The notes under the pieces are model-generated. The model was not told where the DNA came from and searched no databases. It saw only the letters and a program-made list of their open reading frames with translations. From contig WELA01005813.1 in assembly GCA_009602735.1 (NCBI GenBank), forward strand, positions 264,058 to 296,912: a stretch of DNA of 32,855 nucleotides, read 5' to 3'. This stretch comes from Mesotaenium endlicherianum (Eukaryota > Streptophyta > Zygnematophyceae > Zygnematales > Mesotaeniaceae). How positions within the stretch are numbered: position 1 is the stretch's first letter; each line of letters begins with the position of its first letter. Shown piece after piece: positions 10,569 to 22,404 of this stretch. Both the position numbers and the translations under genes were made by a program.

Positions 10569-13500
10569 TCACTGAGAAGTTCTCCTGGCTAGATATATAC
10601 GATATCCAATAATTGCTCCCACCACGACAGCTGTTCCCACTGCAATAGAACAAGCACATACATACAAGGGGTGCCCAATAATATCAGTATACAGCAAACA
10701 AGCTCGGAAATACCAAGACCAGTATGACTGCCATCCATATATGCAATACAGGCAGGCGCACTAAATAGAAAAATTGCCATGCAATGACAGAAACTATAAG
10801 AGGCAAGAAGCAGAATACGGCGGGGTCAGATGCGCACACTATGTGAGGAAGCCGAGAGTCGAGTCAGCAGAGAGGCCTGACCTGTAGTAATTATTAGAGA
10901 CTGGCGGACGAGCTCGCGAGTTTGCCGATTAGAGCGCTGCGTGGCAGCCTCGGGTATGTGCAAGTGTGGCCGTAGTGCTGCACCTATCAGGCGATGCCAA
11001 AGCTCTCCCGTGTCTCCCATCCGCACGCTGACGGGCACAGCTGGCTCCAAGCCCATGTCTGCACACACCTGCTGCGGCCCAACACGCATTTCCGTGTGTT
11101 TTACCCCATCCCTCGTGGGCTGCATCCAACCTCCCATTCTTACGCTCGCAACATTTTTCGTTTTGTTCCTACATTTGATAGAGGCTCAGCAGGGAGCTTG
11201 AGTAGAGCATGGCATACAGAGAACCTTAAGGGGACCATGTAACTTGTGGCATGGCATGCATATGGAAGGGACTATTCGGAATAATAAAGCACACTCTGAG
11301 GTGCTGGACATAGACAACAGCCGAGACCTACCCAGGTTTGAGGAGCAGCATATTCAAGGAGTACCTTGGCAGCGTCGGCTATAGAGGATCCGTCATCTGG
11401 CTCTAGGTCGTCCTTGGCGGCCACCAGCAGGGCTGGGCACTCGCACCTGGCGCCGTGCGCGGCCGCGGCCACGCTCTCCAGCAGCTCCTTGGCCCTCAGC
11501 CACGACTCCTCTGACGAGCTGCATGCACTCTCTCGCACAGCCCCATACTTCTCTCTGTGGCTCAGGAGTGCGTCCAGCCAGCAAAGCAGGGGTGTCCGCA
11601 TGCAGATGAGGGATGTGAAACCAGACAGCCTCCCTCAGGCTACTACTCTACAATGGGTCGTCATCGCTCAAACGGCTACCCAGCACTGCTCTGGGCTTCC
11701 AGCCGCCACACAATGAGCCTTGTGGTGAAGACCCACTCTTTGTCAAGAATGGCTGGCTCACTCAGGCAGCATGCATGATGCCAACAAGCAGTAGAGTGAC
11801 CCCCCTGGTCATATTGAAAGGGTGCCTTTGTTGCTGGACTGAGGCGAGAGCAGCACGCTTCACGTGTGCTACGGCAACTGACTGACCTGTCGTATGCGAA
11901 CAGCATGACATCACAGCGGCCCAGCTGGGCGGGCGAGGAGAGGAGGGCGGCCACGTGCGCCTCCGGCACCTCATGCAGCACCAGCACCTTCTTCTGCTTC
12001 CGGTCTCGCGCTTCCTGCACCTCCACCTCCACCTCCACCGCCACCACCCCCATCCCCACCCCTCTGTTGAAGGAAGCAACAGAAGCACTTGCTGCTGCAG
12101 CTAGTCCAAGTCCTTGCACCCCAGCAGGCAGCAAGAGAGGGAGGGAGGCACCCACCTCCTCCGCCTCGTCTGCGTCAGGAGCAGCAATGACATTGGCCCC
12201 ATATCGAAGCTGGGCCGTGGGCACGTAATTTGTCTCAAAGGGCCTGCAGGCAGGGCAGCAGGGCAGTTCCAGCCGTGTGAGGGACATGTTTCAGTGATGT
12301 GCCCATGCGTCTAGGTACTACATGAAACGCGAGAGAGGGAGGGGGGGGGAGGGCCTGTACCTGCCCGTGAGGGCATCGAGCAGAGCCGACTTGCCGGCCT
12401 TGGGGGGGCCGAACACGTAGCACTGGAGGACCTGGCGCGCGCTCTGGTGCTTCTTCTTGCGGTCCGCCTGGCGGCGGCGCGTGACGATGAGGGAGGAGGC
12501 AGCCTCCTCAGGGCGCAGGCCCAGGCAGATGAGGTGCACCAGCGCCTTGTGCGGCTCCAGCAGCACCATCAGCGACCACTGCACCAGCCCCCATCAAGAT
12601 GCAGATGTGACGTGAATATGAATGAAGCCATGTGTCTCAACCGCAAACGAGAGTCGATCACGCAGGCAACACGGCACAGAGGCTACTGGCTGGGCAGGGC
12701 AGTCTCACAAGGGAGATGAAGGCGTTGAGAGTTAGGCCGCCCTGGGCAGTGGCCTCGGCCGCGCTCGCGTACGGCGCCTCCTGCCACGGCCGCGATGGCG
12801 CCGTTGAGAACACCTCGTCCACCTCGGCGGCAGTCAGTATGCCATCCTGCTCCCGTCCGCCCACCCCCTCCCGCACAATGAGCAGCCAGATGCTACAATA
12901 TCTTCGAGTAGTACTCAGAACGTGTCCAGCACACTCGAGATATCCTTACATGAACGGCAGCCAATCAGGAGAGAGAGTGACTATGCGCAAGAAACCTGAT
13001 GCACATTGGCGAATCCCACTGGTATGCGCGTATGTGTGACTGTGTATGTGTATGTGTGCGTGTGCGTGTGTGTGTGTGTGTGTTAAATTGCGTGCGTGCG
13101 TGCGTGAGCGTGCTTGTGTGTGAGAGTGTGTGTATAAGGTGCCAGGTTCTGAGTCTGCTGAGAGGGGGGGTCGTGGGCACCAGGTGGCAGGAGTACCTTG
13201 TCCGAGTCGTAGGCCCTGAAGACGCCTGTCAAGTAGTCGAGGCCCGATGCGTTGAGCTCCACGCTTTGGTCGGGCGCGGCGGCGGCCAGCGAGGGCGGCG
13301 CGTTGACGTAGTCGGGGCGCAGGTCCAGCGCGTCAGAGTAGCCGAAGACGCGCAGCACCGTCCATGTGGTCTCCAGGCGGCCGCGCTCGATGAAGAGCGC
13401 GTGCAGGTACAGGAAGCCCGTGAGCGTGAGGCCGCGCTCGCACACGCCCTCCGACACCTTGTCCGCCACCACGCGCTTCACGCCCGCCAGCTCCGACGGC

Positions 13501-15619
13501 TGCAGCGGTGCGGAGAAGCAGTACACCTGGAAGGCGCTGAGCTCCGCGTCGCTGAGCGCGCCGTCCTTGTCCGCGTCGCACAGCGTGAAGATGCGGCGGA
13601 AGGCGCTCACGGCCTTGGGCCGCAGGCTCTGCAGCGCGTGGTCAAACAGCGGCGCCGTGGGGTGCAGCACGGCGCTCTTGGCGTAGTAGAAGACGTCGTC
13701 CACCTGCATGCGCGTGCGCGCGCTGCACTCCAGGCACGTCTCGATCTCGCGGTACTCGTGCATGATGGGCGCCATGATGGCCTCCAGGCTCGGGTGCGCC
13801 TCCGCCCGCACCTCCAGCTTGCAACCCACCACCACCACCGGCACCTCCACCTGCCGCACACTCGCCCCCCTCTCACATCGTCAGAGACGAGACGGAGGGG
13901 GGNNNNNNNNNNNNNNNNNNNNNNNNNNNNNNNNNNNNNNNNNNNNNNNNNNNNNNNNNNNNNNNNNNNNNNNNNNNNNNNNNNNNNNNNNNNNNNNNNN
14001 NNNNNNNNNNNNNNNNNNNNNNNNNNNNNNNNNNNNNNNNNNNNNNNNNNNNNNNNNNNNNNNNNNNNNNNNNNNNNNNNNNNNNNNNNNNNNNNNNNNN
14101 NNNNNNNNNNNNNNNNNNNNNNNNNNNNNNNNNNNNNNNNNNNNNNNNNNNNNNNNNNNNNNNNNNNNNNNNNNNNNNNNNNNNNNNNNNNNNNNNNNNN
14201 NNNNNNNNNNNNNNNNNNNNNNNNNNNNNNNNNNNNNNNNNNNNNNNNNNNNNNNNNNNNNNNNNNNNNNNNNNNNNNNNNNNNNNNNNNNNNNNNNNNN
14301 NNNNNNNNNNNNNNNNNNNNNNNNNNNNNNNNNNNNNNNNNNNNNNNNNNNNNNNNNNNNNNNNNNNNNNNNNNNNNNNNNNNNNNNNNNNNNNNNNNNN
14401 NNNNNNNNNNNNNNNNNNNNNNNNNNNNNNNNNNNNNNNNNNNNNNNNNNNNNNNNNNNNNNNNNNNNNNNNNNNNNNNNNNNNNNNNNNNNNNNNNNNN
14501 NNNNNNNNNNNNNNNNNNNNNNNNNNNNNNNNNNNNNNNNNNNNNNNNNNNNNNNNNNNNNNNNNNNNNNNNNNNNNNNNNNNNNNNNNNNNNNNNNNNN
14601 NNNNNNNNNNNNNNNNNNNNNNNNNNNNNNNNNNNNNNNNNNNNNNNNNNNNNNNNNNNNNNNNNNNNNNNNNNNNNNNNNNNNNNNNNNNNNNNNNNNN
14701 NNNNNNNNNNNNNNNGGGGCGCAAGGGGGGCGGGGCTGGGCAGGAGGTAGGGCAAGGGGTGGGCCGGTGAATGCCACCGCCGTCTTCCTGGTCCTACTAC
14801 CACCAGCACGGTCAGCCGCTGAAGTAGGCCAACGGGGGGAAAGAACGTACCGCGAGGCGGCGCACGAGGGGCATCCATGTGGTGGACAGCGACTGCAGGG
14901 TGCTGGCGTCCGCGCACGAGTACGTCACCACGATGGCGTCGGCTCGCTTGATCTCTGCTTCCACCGACGCAAAGTCCTCCTTCCTGCACCCACGCAGCGA
15001 GCCCCCCCCAGCAGCAGGAATCAATGAGTGCTCACTCGCTCACCTCATCTCCCAGCGCCCCTCCGGGCCCCAGAGCCTCTGGGGCCTTGCATCGCCTTCT
15101 CTCACAGGCAATAAACAAAGAGTCGGGGACAGGACCTGCAACAGCAGCTTCAACCAGAAGGTGCAGCCTAACTCGAAACCCCATCCAGGTCAGCGCCTGC
15201 TGTCATGTCAATCTGGTTCTTCGCTAGCAAATCTGCTGGAACTGTGTGACTCCAGGAAAACTGAAAGTCGAGAGGGCTGTGAGCTTCACTGCAACAAAAA
15301 GGCCAGCTACACCAAAGCTGGTGACATGCTACAAAGCCACACGGCCGGGCCTTCCACAGGCAGACGTTGTGAAGCACCCAAACCATACTCGCAACTTCAG
15401 CACAAATCCGATGTGACCAAAGTGGCCCTACCTGGACGATGTATCGATGAGCATGAGGGGCACACTGGACTCAGGCTGAGGAGGGAGGCGTGTGGGAGGT
15501 AGGACTGGAGGAGCTCTTTCTGGAAAGGACTCGGTGGCGACACTTGTGATGAGTGACGATTTTCCAGTGCCTTGATCACCTATCACAACTATTCTAACAC
15601 TAGAGTGCTGAGAAGTCAT
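10569..15619 (-). CDS. MIRO1: Miro, mitochondrial outer-membrane Rho-like GTPase
   Basis: Tail-anchored calcium-binding GTPase that controls mitochondrial movement, shape and ER contact. Exons in transcript order: 15619-15432, 14983-14851, 13850-13197, 12846-12709, 12578-12361, 12243-12156, 12014-11887, 11518-11365, 11068-10882 and 10639-10569. They total 1959 nt (652 aa), matching plant Miro at about 650. GTPase 1 has the P-loop GDQGTGKS (14-21), DTSS (59-62) and a degenerate G4, GCKLE (116-120). Two canonical EF-hand loops follow, DADKDGALSDAE (199-210) and DSDKDGILTAAE (322-333); the second is split by an intron. GTPase 2 has GPPKAGKS (428-435) and AAKDDL (549-554). A hydrophobic tail (about 624-645) with a short basic end anchors it in the membrane. 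The assembly gap is inside intron 2, and the exons on both sides join in phase 0 without a missing residue. The intron 12155-12015 is the least certain: it is 141 nt and in frame, so a 699-aa form is possible. Confidence 0.94.
13022..13135. repeat. GT-rich microsatellite in a Miro intron
   Basis: A (TG)n/(TGTGCG)n tract with interspersed ATG and GCG steps, continuing as (GTGC)n. It lies within the intron between Miro exons 3 and 4 (12847-13196). Alternating purine-pyrimidine DNA of this kind can form Z-DNA, and it produces long but meaningless open frames on both strands. Confidence 0.85.
13903..14715. other. Assembly gap of 813 N
   Basis: All bases are N. Donor 14850-14849 and acceptor 13852-13851 of Miro intron 2 both survive outside the gap, and the protein reads through without loss, so the gap appears wholly intronic. 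Its true length is unknown. Any open frame crossing it is an artefact. Confidence 0.99.
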
Positions 15620-16378
15620 TGTGGCGAAAATACGGTATCAAAGTGTCGAATGACGGCCTCTCTTAGACGGTGCCTATCATTGGGAGTTTCATTCTCTTGA
15701 ACAGGTAAACGTAGAACCGAGACGTGCAACAAGGACGATAGAGTCGATCAAAGAAGCTGGCCTGTGCGCTCAGCAGAGCACGCGAAGAATGACTTCCAAG
15801 CCAGAAATTCTGTTGCTAATCAGAAAATGCACTCGAGAGAACGATGTACACGAAATCGTGCTCGTGGTTTTTTTTTTTCACGAATTCTCAAGCCCAGCAA
15901 CGTCGAGAGTGCTCATTATCGGTCGTCCCTGCTTGTCCCTGTCTACCTGCTGCTTGATGTACGTGCGGAACACTCCAGACGCGTGTATGCATTTCGGGAA
16001 CCAGCACGTGCCTTTCAAAATTTCAAAAGGGGTCACTTCAATGCACTCTCGGGTTGCAACTTTAACGGACTAATGCTGGGGGTATCAGCGGCCTCTTCTC
16101 TTGGTCTTTCCGCTGATGTTACAAAGAAGGGTAAATATCAGACATACAAGCAAGCCTGGCTCGCAGTAACAGTAGATGTCGTCACAAGAACTTGGAAATT
16201 CGATGGCCAGATATCAGTGAGATGACTCCTACTTTCACCAGCTGTGAGGGTAGTTTTGGGGATTATTCTGGACTTTGGCTCCGAAGAACGCCGCTCTAAT
16301 TTTAATCCCTCTATTTGTTAGTTGTTGCCAACTCATCTAGAGGATTCAGACACCAGCTTAGGATAATTGGGTTTTTAG
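15620..16378. promoter_or_regulatory. Shared 759 bp upstream region of Miro and FTSZ2
   Basis: The two start codons face away from each other across this interval, so it must contain both promoters and both leaders. I see no clear TATA box. An open frame of 153 codons at 15764-16225 (+) resembles no known protein and ends 153 bp before the FTSZ2 ATG. It may simply be chance, or part of a long FTSZ2 leader. Confidence 0.5.
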
Positions 16379-19300
16379 ATGGCTGCAATTTCCGCTGGGC
16401 TTTTTCCACGCTGGAGTGCCTGGACTAGGAAGCATGAGAGCAGACGAGGGGCCCAAAATGTAGGCACCTCAAAGTCTGCGGCAAGAAAGCTTCCTTCCCA
16501 GGCAATCGTCAGGACCTGGAGAGAGCCGCATGCATTTCAGCATGCTTCATCTATACCCACTTATTCTGGCCTTCGCAGCGAAAGAGCTGCACTTTGTTCC
16601 GAAACTCTTTTACATGATCAATACTTCTGGGGCAGCAATAATGCATCCAAACCTGAGACTTTGCCTGCTGTGGGAGTCACATGTGAAACAAACGGCAGTA
16701 CCCAAACATCTCCTGTAGTCCAAAGCAACTTAGTTTCACAAACATACTCCGAGACATCGACTTCAGCACAACAGTTTGGCCTTCCAGCTGGTTATGATGG
16801 AGCCAGGATCAAGGTCATTGGCGTTGGTGGAGGGGGTTCTAATGCAGTCAACAGAATGCTCCAAGTATGTTGATTGCTGGCCCTAACTTCATCATGGACA
16901 TGAGCACACATGCGGTCATATCACATTTGGTTATATTTGCACTTTTTACCGCTTGACTTACCTCACCTTTGTTGCACAGTACTTATCGTCAATACATGCA
17001 ATATAGCACTTCTCGATAAGCATCAGTACCACCCCATGGGACATGATCAGACAGCTTGGTAGCATGGCTTTGCACTCAGAAACTGTGGCTTGAGAAGCCC
17101 TACAAGCATTAGAGTAAGGGAGCTGTGACAAGGAAGCTTGCCAATCACGCTGCTTACTAACTTCATAGAGCCAATAGCTATCTTCCTCTTCCAACATTGT
17201 GGGTTTTTTGCCTGTGCAGAGTCAAATGACCGGAGTAGAGTTCTATATAGTCAACACGGACTCCCAGGCTATGGCGTTGTCCCCTGTTTATGAATCACAT
17301 CGCCTCCAGATTGGTCACAAGCTAACTAGAGGACTAGGAGCTGGAGGCAACCCTGAGATTGGGCAAAGTGCAGCAGAGGAGAGCAGGGCTCTTGTAGAGG
17401 AGGCAGTTCGAGATGCCGACATGGTCTTTGTGACGGTACGCTTATAGGGAAAGCTGCCGCTTTGGAACTTTCCTTCTCTACCCTGGGTCTTGCATGCAGA
17501 GTTGCGTCATTATGAGTTTGGAATAATGCTGCAAGTTCGTGTGCAACGTCATCGTGATCGGCACATTGGGGAAACGGATTCACTACATAGATGAGAGAGC
17601 TGAGTCTGCTAGACAAGGTATCCGTGGTCAACAAGACCTCTAGACACCTTCCTTCCACTATGCACATGCGTGGTAGCGTGTGGAGCCCCTCAGCTTGGCA
17701 TCTGAAAGAGAGAGAGTCTTCTGTGTGTGCCCTGCTATGCTGTGCAGGCAGGGATGGGAGGTGGGACGGGCAGTGGAGCTGCCCCTGTGGTTGCTCAGGT
17801 TGCCAAGTCCCTAGGCATCCTCACGGTGGGCATTGTCACATCGCCCTTCTCCTTTGAAGGACGACGGAGACAAATGCAGGCTCAGGAGGGCATCAGCGCC
17901 CTGAAGAACAGCGTGGACACTCTCATCACCATTCCCAACGACAAGCTTCTCGTGGCCGCCGGAGAAAACACGCCCCTGACTGAAGCCTTCAATCTGGCTG
18001 ATGACATTTTGCGCCAAGGTGTAAGGGGCATCTCCGACATTGTCACAGTAACACATCCCCCCCCCCCTCTCTCTCTCTCTCTAAATATATCTGTCTCTGT
18101 GCGTGTGTGAATGTGTGTGTGTGCTTGCTGCTACTGCTTTCTCGGAGCGTTTTGTGAGTGAGTGAGGAGCATATGGTGTCAAATGAAGAAGCTGTCGGTA
18201 AGTTCAATACCGCGATAAGTTGAAGCTTTAAAGTAGGTCAGTCATGCTCACCTGTCATTCATAGTCTCACAACACTTGTGTTCTCATTGCACTGTGTGCA
18301 GGTGCCAGGGCTGGTGAATGTGGACTTTGCGGATGTCAGGGCGGTGATGGCCAATGCTGGCTCTGCTCTGATGGGCATTGGCACCGCTTCAGGTTGGTGC
18401 GTGTGTGCATATTGGTGTGCGTATATCTTTGTGCATGCTTCGTCTGTTTGTGTGCAGAGGTGAACAACTGAAGGTCTAATTCCGCATGCACCCAAACGAG
18501 GAGGGTGGCAGGGAGGGGGCGAGCTCGTGAAGCGGCCTTGAATGCCATCCAGTCGCCGCTCCTGGACATGGGCATCTCGCAAGCCACGGGCATTGTGTGG
18601 AACATCACGGGCGGCTCCGACATGACGCTCAACGAGGTGAGGCAAGGAGGCCACAGGGGATGCGTCTCCGTCCTACTTTGGCACCCTGGATGATTTGGGC
18701 CGCTGTTTCCAACACTTTTTGCTCTGACTGCTTTCTCTAGGGAGCGGAATCAGACAAGAGAGTGGAAGTATCCACTGGTCTTGTTGCCGTGAGGGAGATG
18801 GAAGGCTAGCTGCTGGCAGAGCTTCCAGCTGCTTTTGACAGCTGCTTGCCCTGCCCACCTTGCCCATGCCTGCAGGTGAACGCAGCGGCACAGGAGATCT
18901 ACCAGCTGGTGGATCCGGACGCCAACCTTATATTTGGGGCTGTGGTCGATGACAACATGCAAGGCCAGGTCCGTCACTCTCAATCTCTCCTCTTGCCCTC
19001 GTTGATCATGATACACCATGGATGCGCGAACATGGAACACACCCTGGTGCTTGTGCCTCGTCAGCAGAAACGGTTTTCTGTTGCCTCCTTGCAGCAACCT
19101 TATCCTCACGAAGAAGTGCAACTTTCCATGTCCTTAGTTTGCCTCCTGCACATTCTGTAGACCCATCCAAACCCAGCCATGACTCTATCTGGCACCCTGT
19201 AAGCTCTAGTGTGGGTTCTGGTTGCCAATGGGCAGGTGAGCATCACTCTGATTGCGACCGGCTTTCGAGGCCCTCCCGAGCCGGTGAGTCACTCACCACA

Positions 19301-19800
19301 CACATGTCATACCTTGCTGCTGAGGCACGAGCAAGTAGCTGGGTCTTACTCGAACTGGCTGCTGAGAGTCACTGGTTCCATTCAGTCCCCTACAGGCGTC
19401 TTCAATTCTGCTCGACATTCACTATGCAGCGTGCTTGCTTGTGCCTTTGTTCGTAACCAACTCCTTTGTGGAGAAGGTTTGGTTGCATGCAACGCACTAT
19501 GTTGATGCTTGAAAGCTCTTTCTTCGTTTTCACTGTCACCTCTCGCCTTGTTAGTACACGTGCTGGTGCTTGCATGTGCCCAGACATGGAGGGGTAGTAC
19601 TTGGCATACCCTTACCCCGGTACCATACTTGGGTATGGGTGGCCTTGCAGACCCAGAGACGCGTGGATATGGGTCAACAGGCTGGCACGTTTCGGCCAAG
19701 GCCAGCCGCCCCCCAGCAACAACCTCCGGAAAATAGGGGCGGGGGAATAGAGATCCCAGACTTCCTCAAACGACGGTCCAGGCCTCGATTCTTGGGGTGA
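16379..19800 (+). CDS. FTSZ2: Plastid division protein FtsZ2
   Basis: Tubulin-like GTPase that polymerises into the ring on the inner face of the plastid envelope. Eight exons: 16379-16864, 17220-17435, 17748-18047, 18302-18392, 18512-18636, 18876-18968, 19236-19283 and 19651-19800. They total 1509 nt (502 aa). Residues 1 to about 135 are rich in Ser, Ala, Arg and Thr and poor in acidic residues at the very start, as expected for a chloroplast transit peptide. The GTPase core starts at about 140: GGGGSN (150-155), the tubulin signature [10 protein letters not shown] (238-247), and the T7 loop NVDFADV (340-346) whose Asp residues complete the neighbouring subunit's active site. The C-terminal peptide [10 protein letters not shown] (486-495) is the conserved tail that binds membrane tethers such as ARC6; plant FtsZ2 keeps it and FtsZ1 lacks it. 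This tail is the reason for the FtsZ2 call. Confidence 0.95.
18057..18120. repeat. Poly-C/(CT)n/(GT)n microsatellite in FTSZ2 intron 3
   Basis: Just after the exon 3 donor (18048) comes a run of C, then (CT)n, then TG-rich sequence. It is intronic and makes the end of the coding exon look like an open frame with a Pro/Leu/Ser tail. Confidence 0.8.
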
Positions 19801-22404
19801 CACCCCCTTGCTGATAGATTGAGATGGAACAGCTGTTCAGTTTTTACGAGATGACTGGTTTGCTGGGAAGGCTTTCAGCATATGTCCCGCCACAATGGGA
19901 TGGCCTACCATAGATAAGCAAATAAGGTGAGGGGTGTACCTTGAGGGCTATGTCAAAAGGCAAGAGGTGCAGTGCACATGGTGGGGCAAGATGTCTTCTT
20001 CTTACTATTAAAATCTTTCGGCGTTACTTTCCTTATATTGGAGGCTTTTTGGTTGATAGGAACAAGAAGATTAGTATCGACTGCCATCAGGAGTCAGCTC
20101 ATCTGCGGCATTGCATGATTGTGTGAAGTTTGACTTCTCTGAAAGGTATCTTTCTTGCCTCATACATTCCAAAGGAATAGTCTACGCTCACCGTCCCCTA
20201 CTCTAACATCTTGGCTAGTAGCACTTAGTTTCAATATGATTTATGGGCAATCTCGAGTTTCAATCTGGCACACGTGAAAAGCGTTTGTGTCATCTATATA
20301 CCTTCTCTCCTTCTAAGCTTCTTCAAGTCTTCTTTCCACTAAATTCTCGAGTAAAATGCATCCTAAAGCAAAAAGCATATGTGACATATCGGATAGGCAA
20401 CTATGTCCAAGACATGTACCCCTAGACACTGAATCATCAATTGACAAACATCTAGATATAGTTTCTATAATTGTGTTACGAACGTCAAAATTGTATTTGA
20501 ATGAAGGTACAACAATTTGGGCATTACTGAACAATGGTTTACGTGTCAAAGTAAATGCTTCATGTCAAGTAAGTAAATGCTTCATGTCATTAAGGGTACC
20601 ACCAAATGTGCATTAAAGACCAATGAAGAGCAGGAAACAAAACATCATGAGATGCAAAATTTTATCGACCGTCTGATGGGCAATAAAACGTAGCTAATTC
20701 TTGAGGATGTGAAGCTCGTTGTTGCAATGAAGGAACCTGAGCAACATCAACACCGGTAGATTAATAAGGCCAAGAATGGACATGAGGAGAATATATTTGT
20801 ACTCACCCTTAAACGTGTCCACTGGCGCGGCCGGAATGGCGCAACAAATCCCACCCAATCACAAGCAAACCTGTAAGAAATAGCGTGGGATAATAACCTA
20901 TGTGAGAAACCCCACTTTGAGATATGGGTTTCAAAATTCTCTAACGCAAGTACAAGTCTGTGAAAACTTAAAATGGGGGTGAGTATGGGTAGTCATAAAG
21001 CTTTTACCTTTTTCATGTCTCTAACAACAAGCGCCATCTAATAGTTTGACTCAACAAATCAAAAAAGTTAATATGGTTAAACGATTACCGAAAAATGAAC
21101 AGTTTATAACAATCGTTTTTTTTGTTCTTAATTGTGATTGGTTTGAAAAATCAAACAGCCTGAAAAGTTGTCAACAAAGAGCTTGAGATCTTCAACGAGT
21201 TTTGAGAACCTTTTCATTTATCGAAGTCTGAAGCAAAACGCGATGCATTTTTAACGATCACACGCGTTTGTCATGACAAACTAATGAAATCACTAAATCC
21301 GACCCATTGATAAAAATGTCACTCACAAACGTGAACAAGGTCTTAAAGATTCATTTTCACTTTATCCTTTAAATCGATAATTGATGTCCTTGATGCTCCT
21401 CATGAGAGCAATTTGGGAAATTTGACAGTTCAAGTAGTAAAATGTTGGGAGTGGATCAACACTTCCATGTCGAGAAGTTAAACCTTCTCCATAAAAACTA
21501 TGATTCTGATTATATTATTGGTGAATGATTAAAAGCAAGTAGATTACGAGGTACTATTTCACTTATCCTAAATCATTTACACATGTCATCTCGAGCATCT
21601 CATAATCTTAAGCATGTCGGACAGACAATCAACATATGAGGTTGACTTTTAAAGCATGCAAATCCGGTTGTCGAGCCTGTCGACAAATTTAACAAACTAG
21701 AATGTTCATCGGCGCGTTTTCATTTAATTTAAATGATGTTGTCATACCGAGGCTAAAATTGTGAAAACTATGATAATAAATCTCTGGAATGCAATCTCAT
21801 GCGGGACTTGGAGATGGGATACCCACCGTGGGTCCCATTTTTTGTCCCACCCTATTGACAAGGAAGGGATTGGTTATGTTAGTTTCTTGAGTCAATTGAT
21901 CCAGTTGGTTTCATGACTTGCCCACTTTTAGGGTGCTGTTCAAGTCGATCTTTTATTCAAGTACATATGTAGGGGTGTAGTAGATACAACTTTAGCATAC
22001 TTTTCACACCAAATGTAAGTTTTATTGATTCATTGAGAGCAGCAGTCCTCACTTGTTCCACGTAACGTCAAGCCAACAACTTTTACATCTTGTTGAATAA
22101 GTCTTCGGTGGCACAGTGACTTATGCACGTTAAGACATGTATCAAATTTTGACTTCCCAATCAACGGCATCACGGCTTATGGACCCCCGATATTATTTGC
22201 ATAGGTAGTGAAGCTTATTTATCGGGTTTTTATGAAAATATTCAAGAGGAATTTGTGCATGTACATAATTTTAAGCTGCACGAGAGAACCACACAAATCT
22301 TACTCAATCAATAATATCTATTAGCCAAAATGATCCAAATTTTGATATGGTACAGAGTAAGATTGCATTTAGTGGGAAACATAGAAGTTAACCTTACCCT
22401 AGAA
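19801..22404. other. AT-rich gene-free interval downstream of FTSZ2
   Basis: About 2.6 kb with no supported gene. The first few hundred bases should include the FTSZ2 3' untranslated region. Open frames are all under 90 codons and carry no recognisable motif. A 17 bp direct repeat starting GTAAATGCTTCATG occurs at 20551-20567 and 20573-20589. The interval may hold decayed transposon sequence, but no domain remnant is visible. Confidence 0.6.

Noticed and set aside
12999..15027. Open frames of 283 to 583 codons on both strands
   Set aside because: They cross the 813-N gap, where no stop can be read. The sequenced parts are antisense or off-frame shadows of Miro exons and the GT-rich microsatellite.
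15764..16225. 153-codon plus-strand open frame in the Miro-FTSZ2 interval
   Set aside because: No recognisable domain, no splice partner and no coding-like composition. It overlaps a second frame at 15789-16073 and is better explained as promoter or leader sequence.
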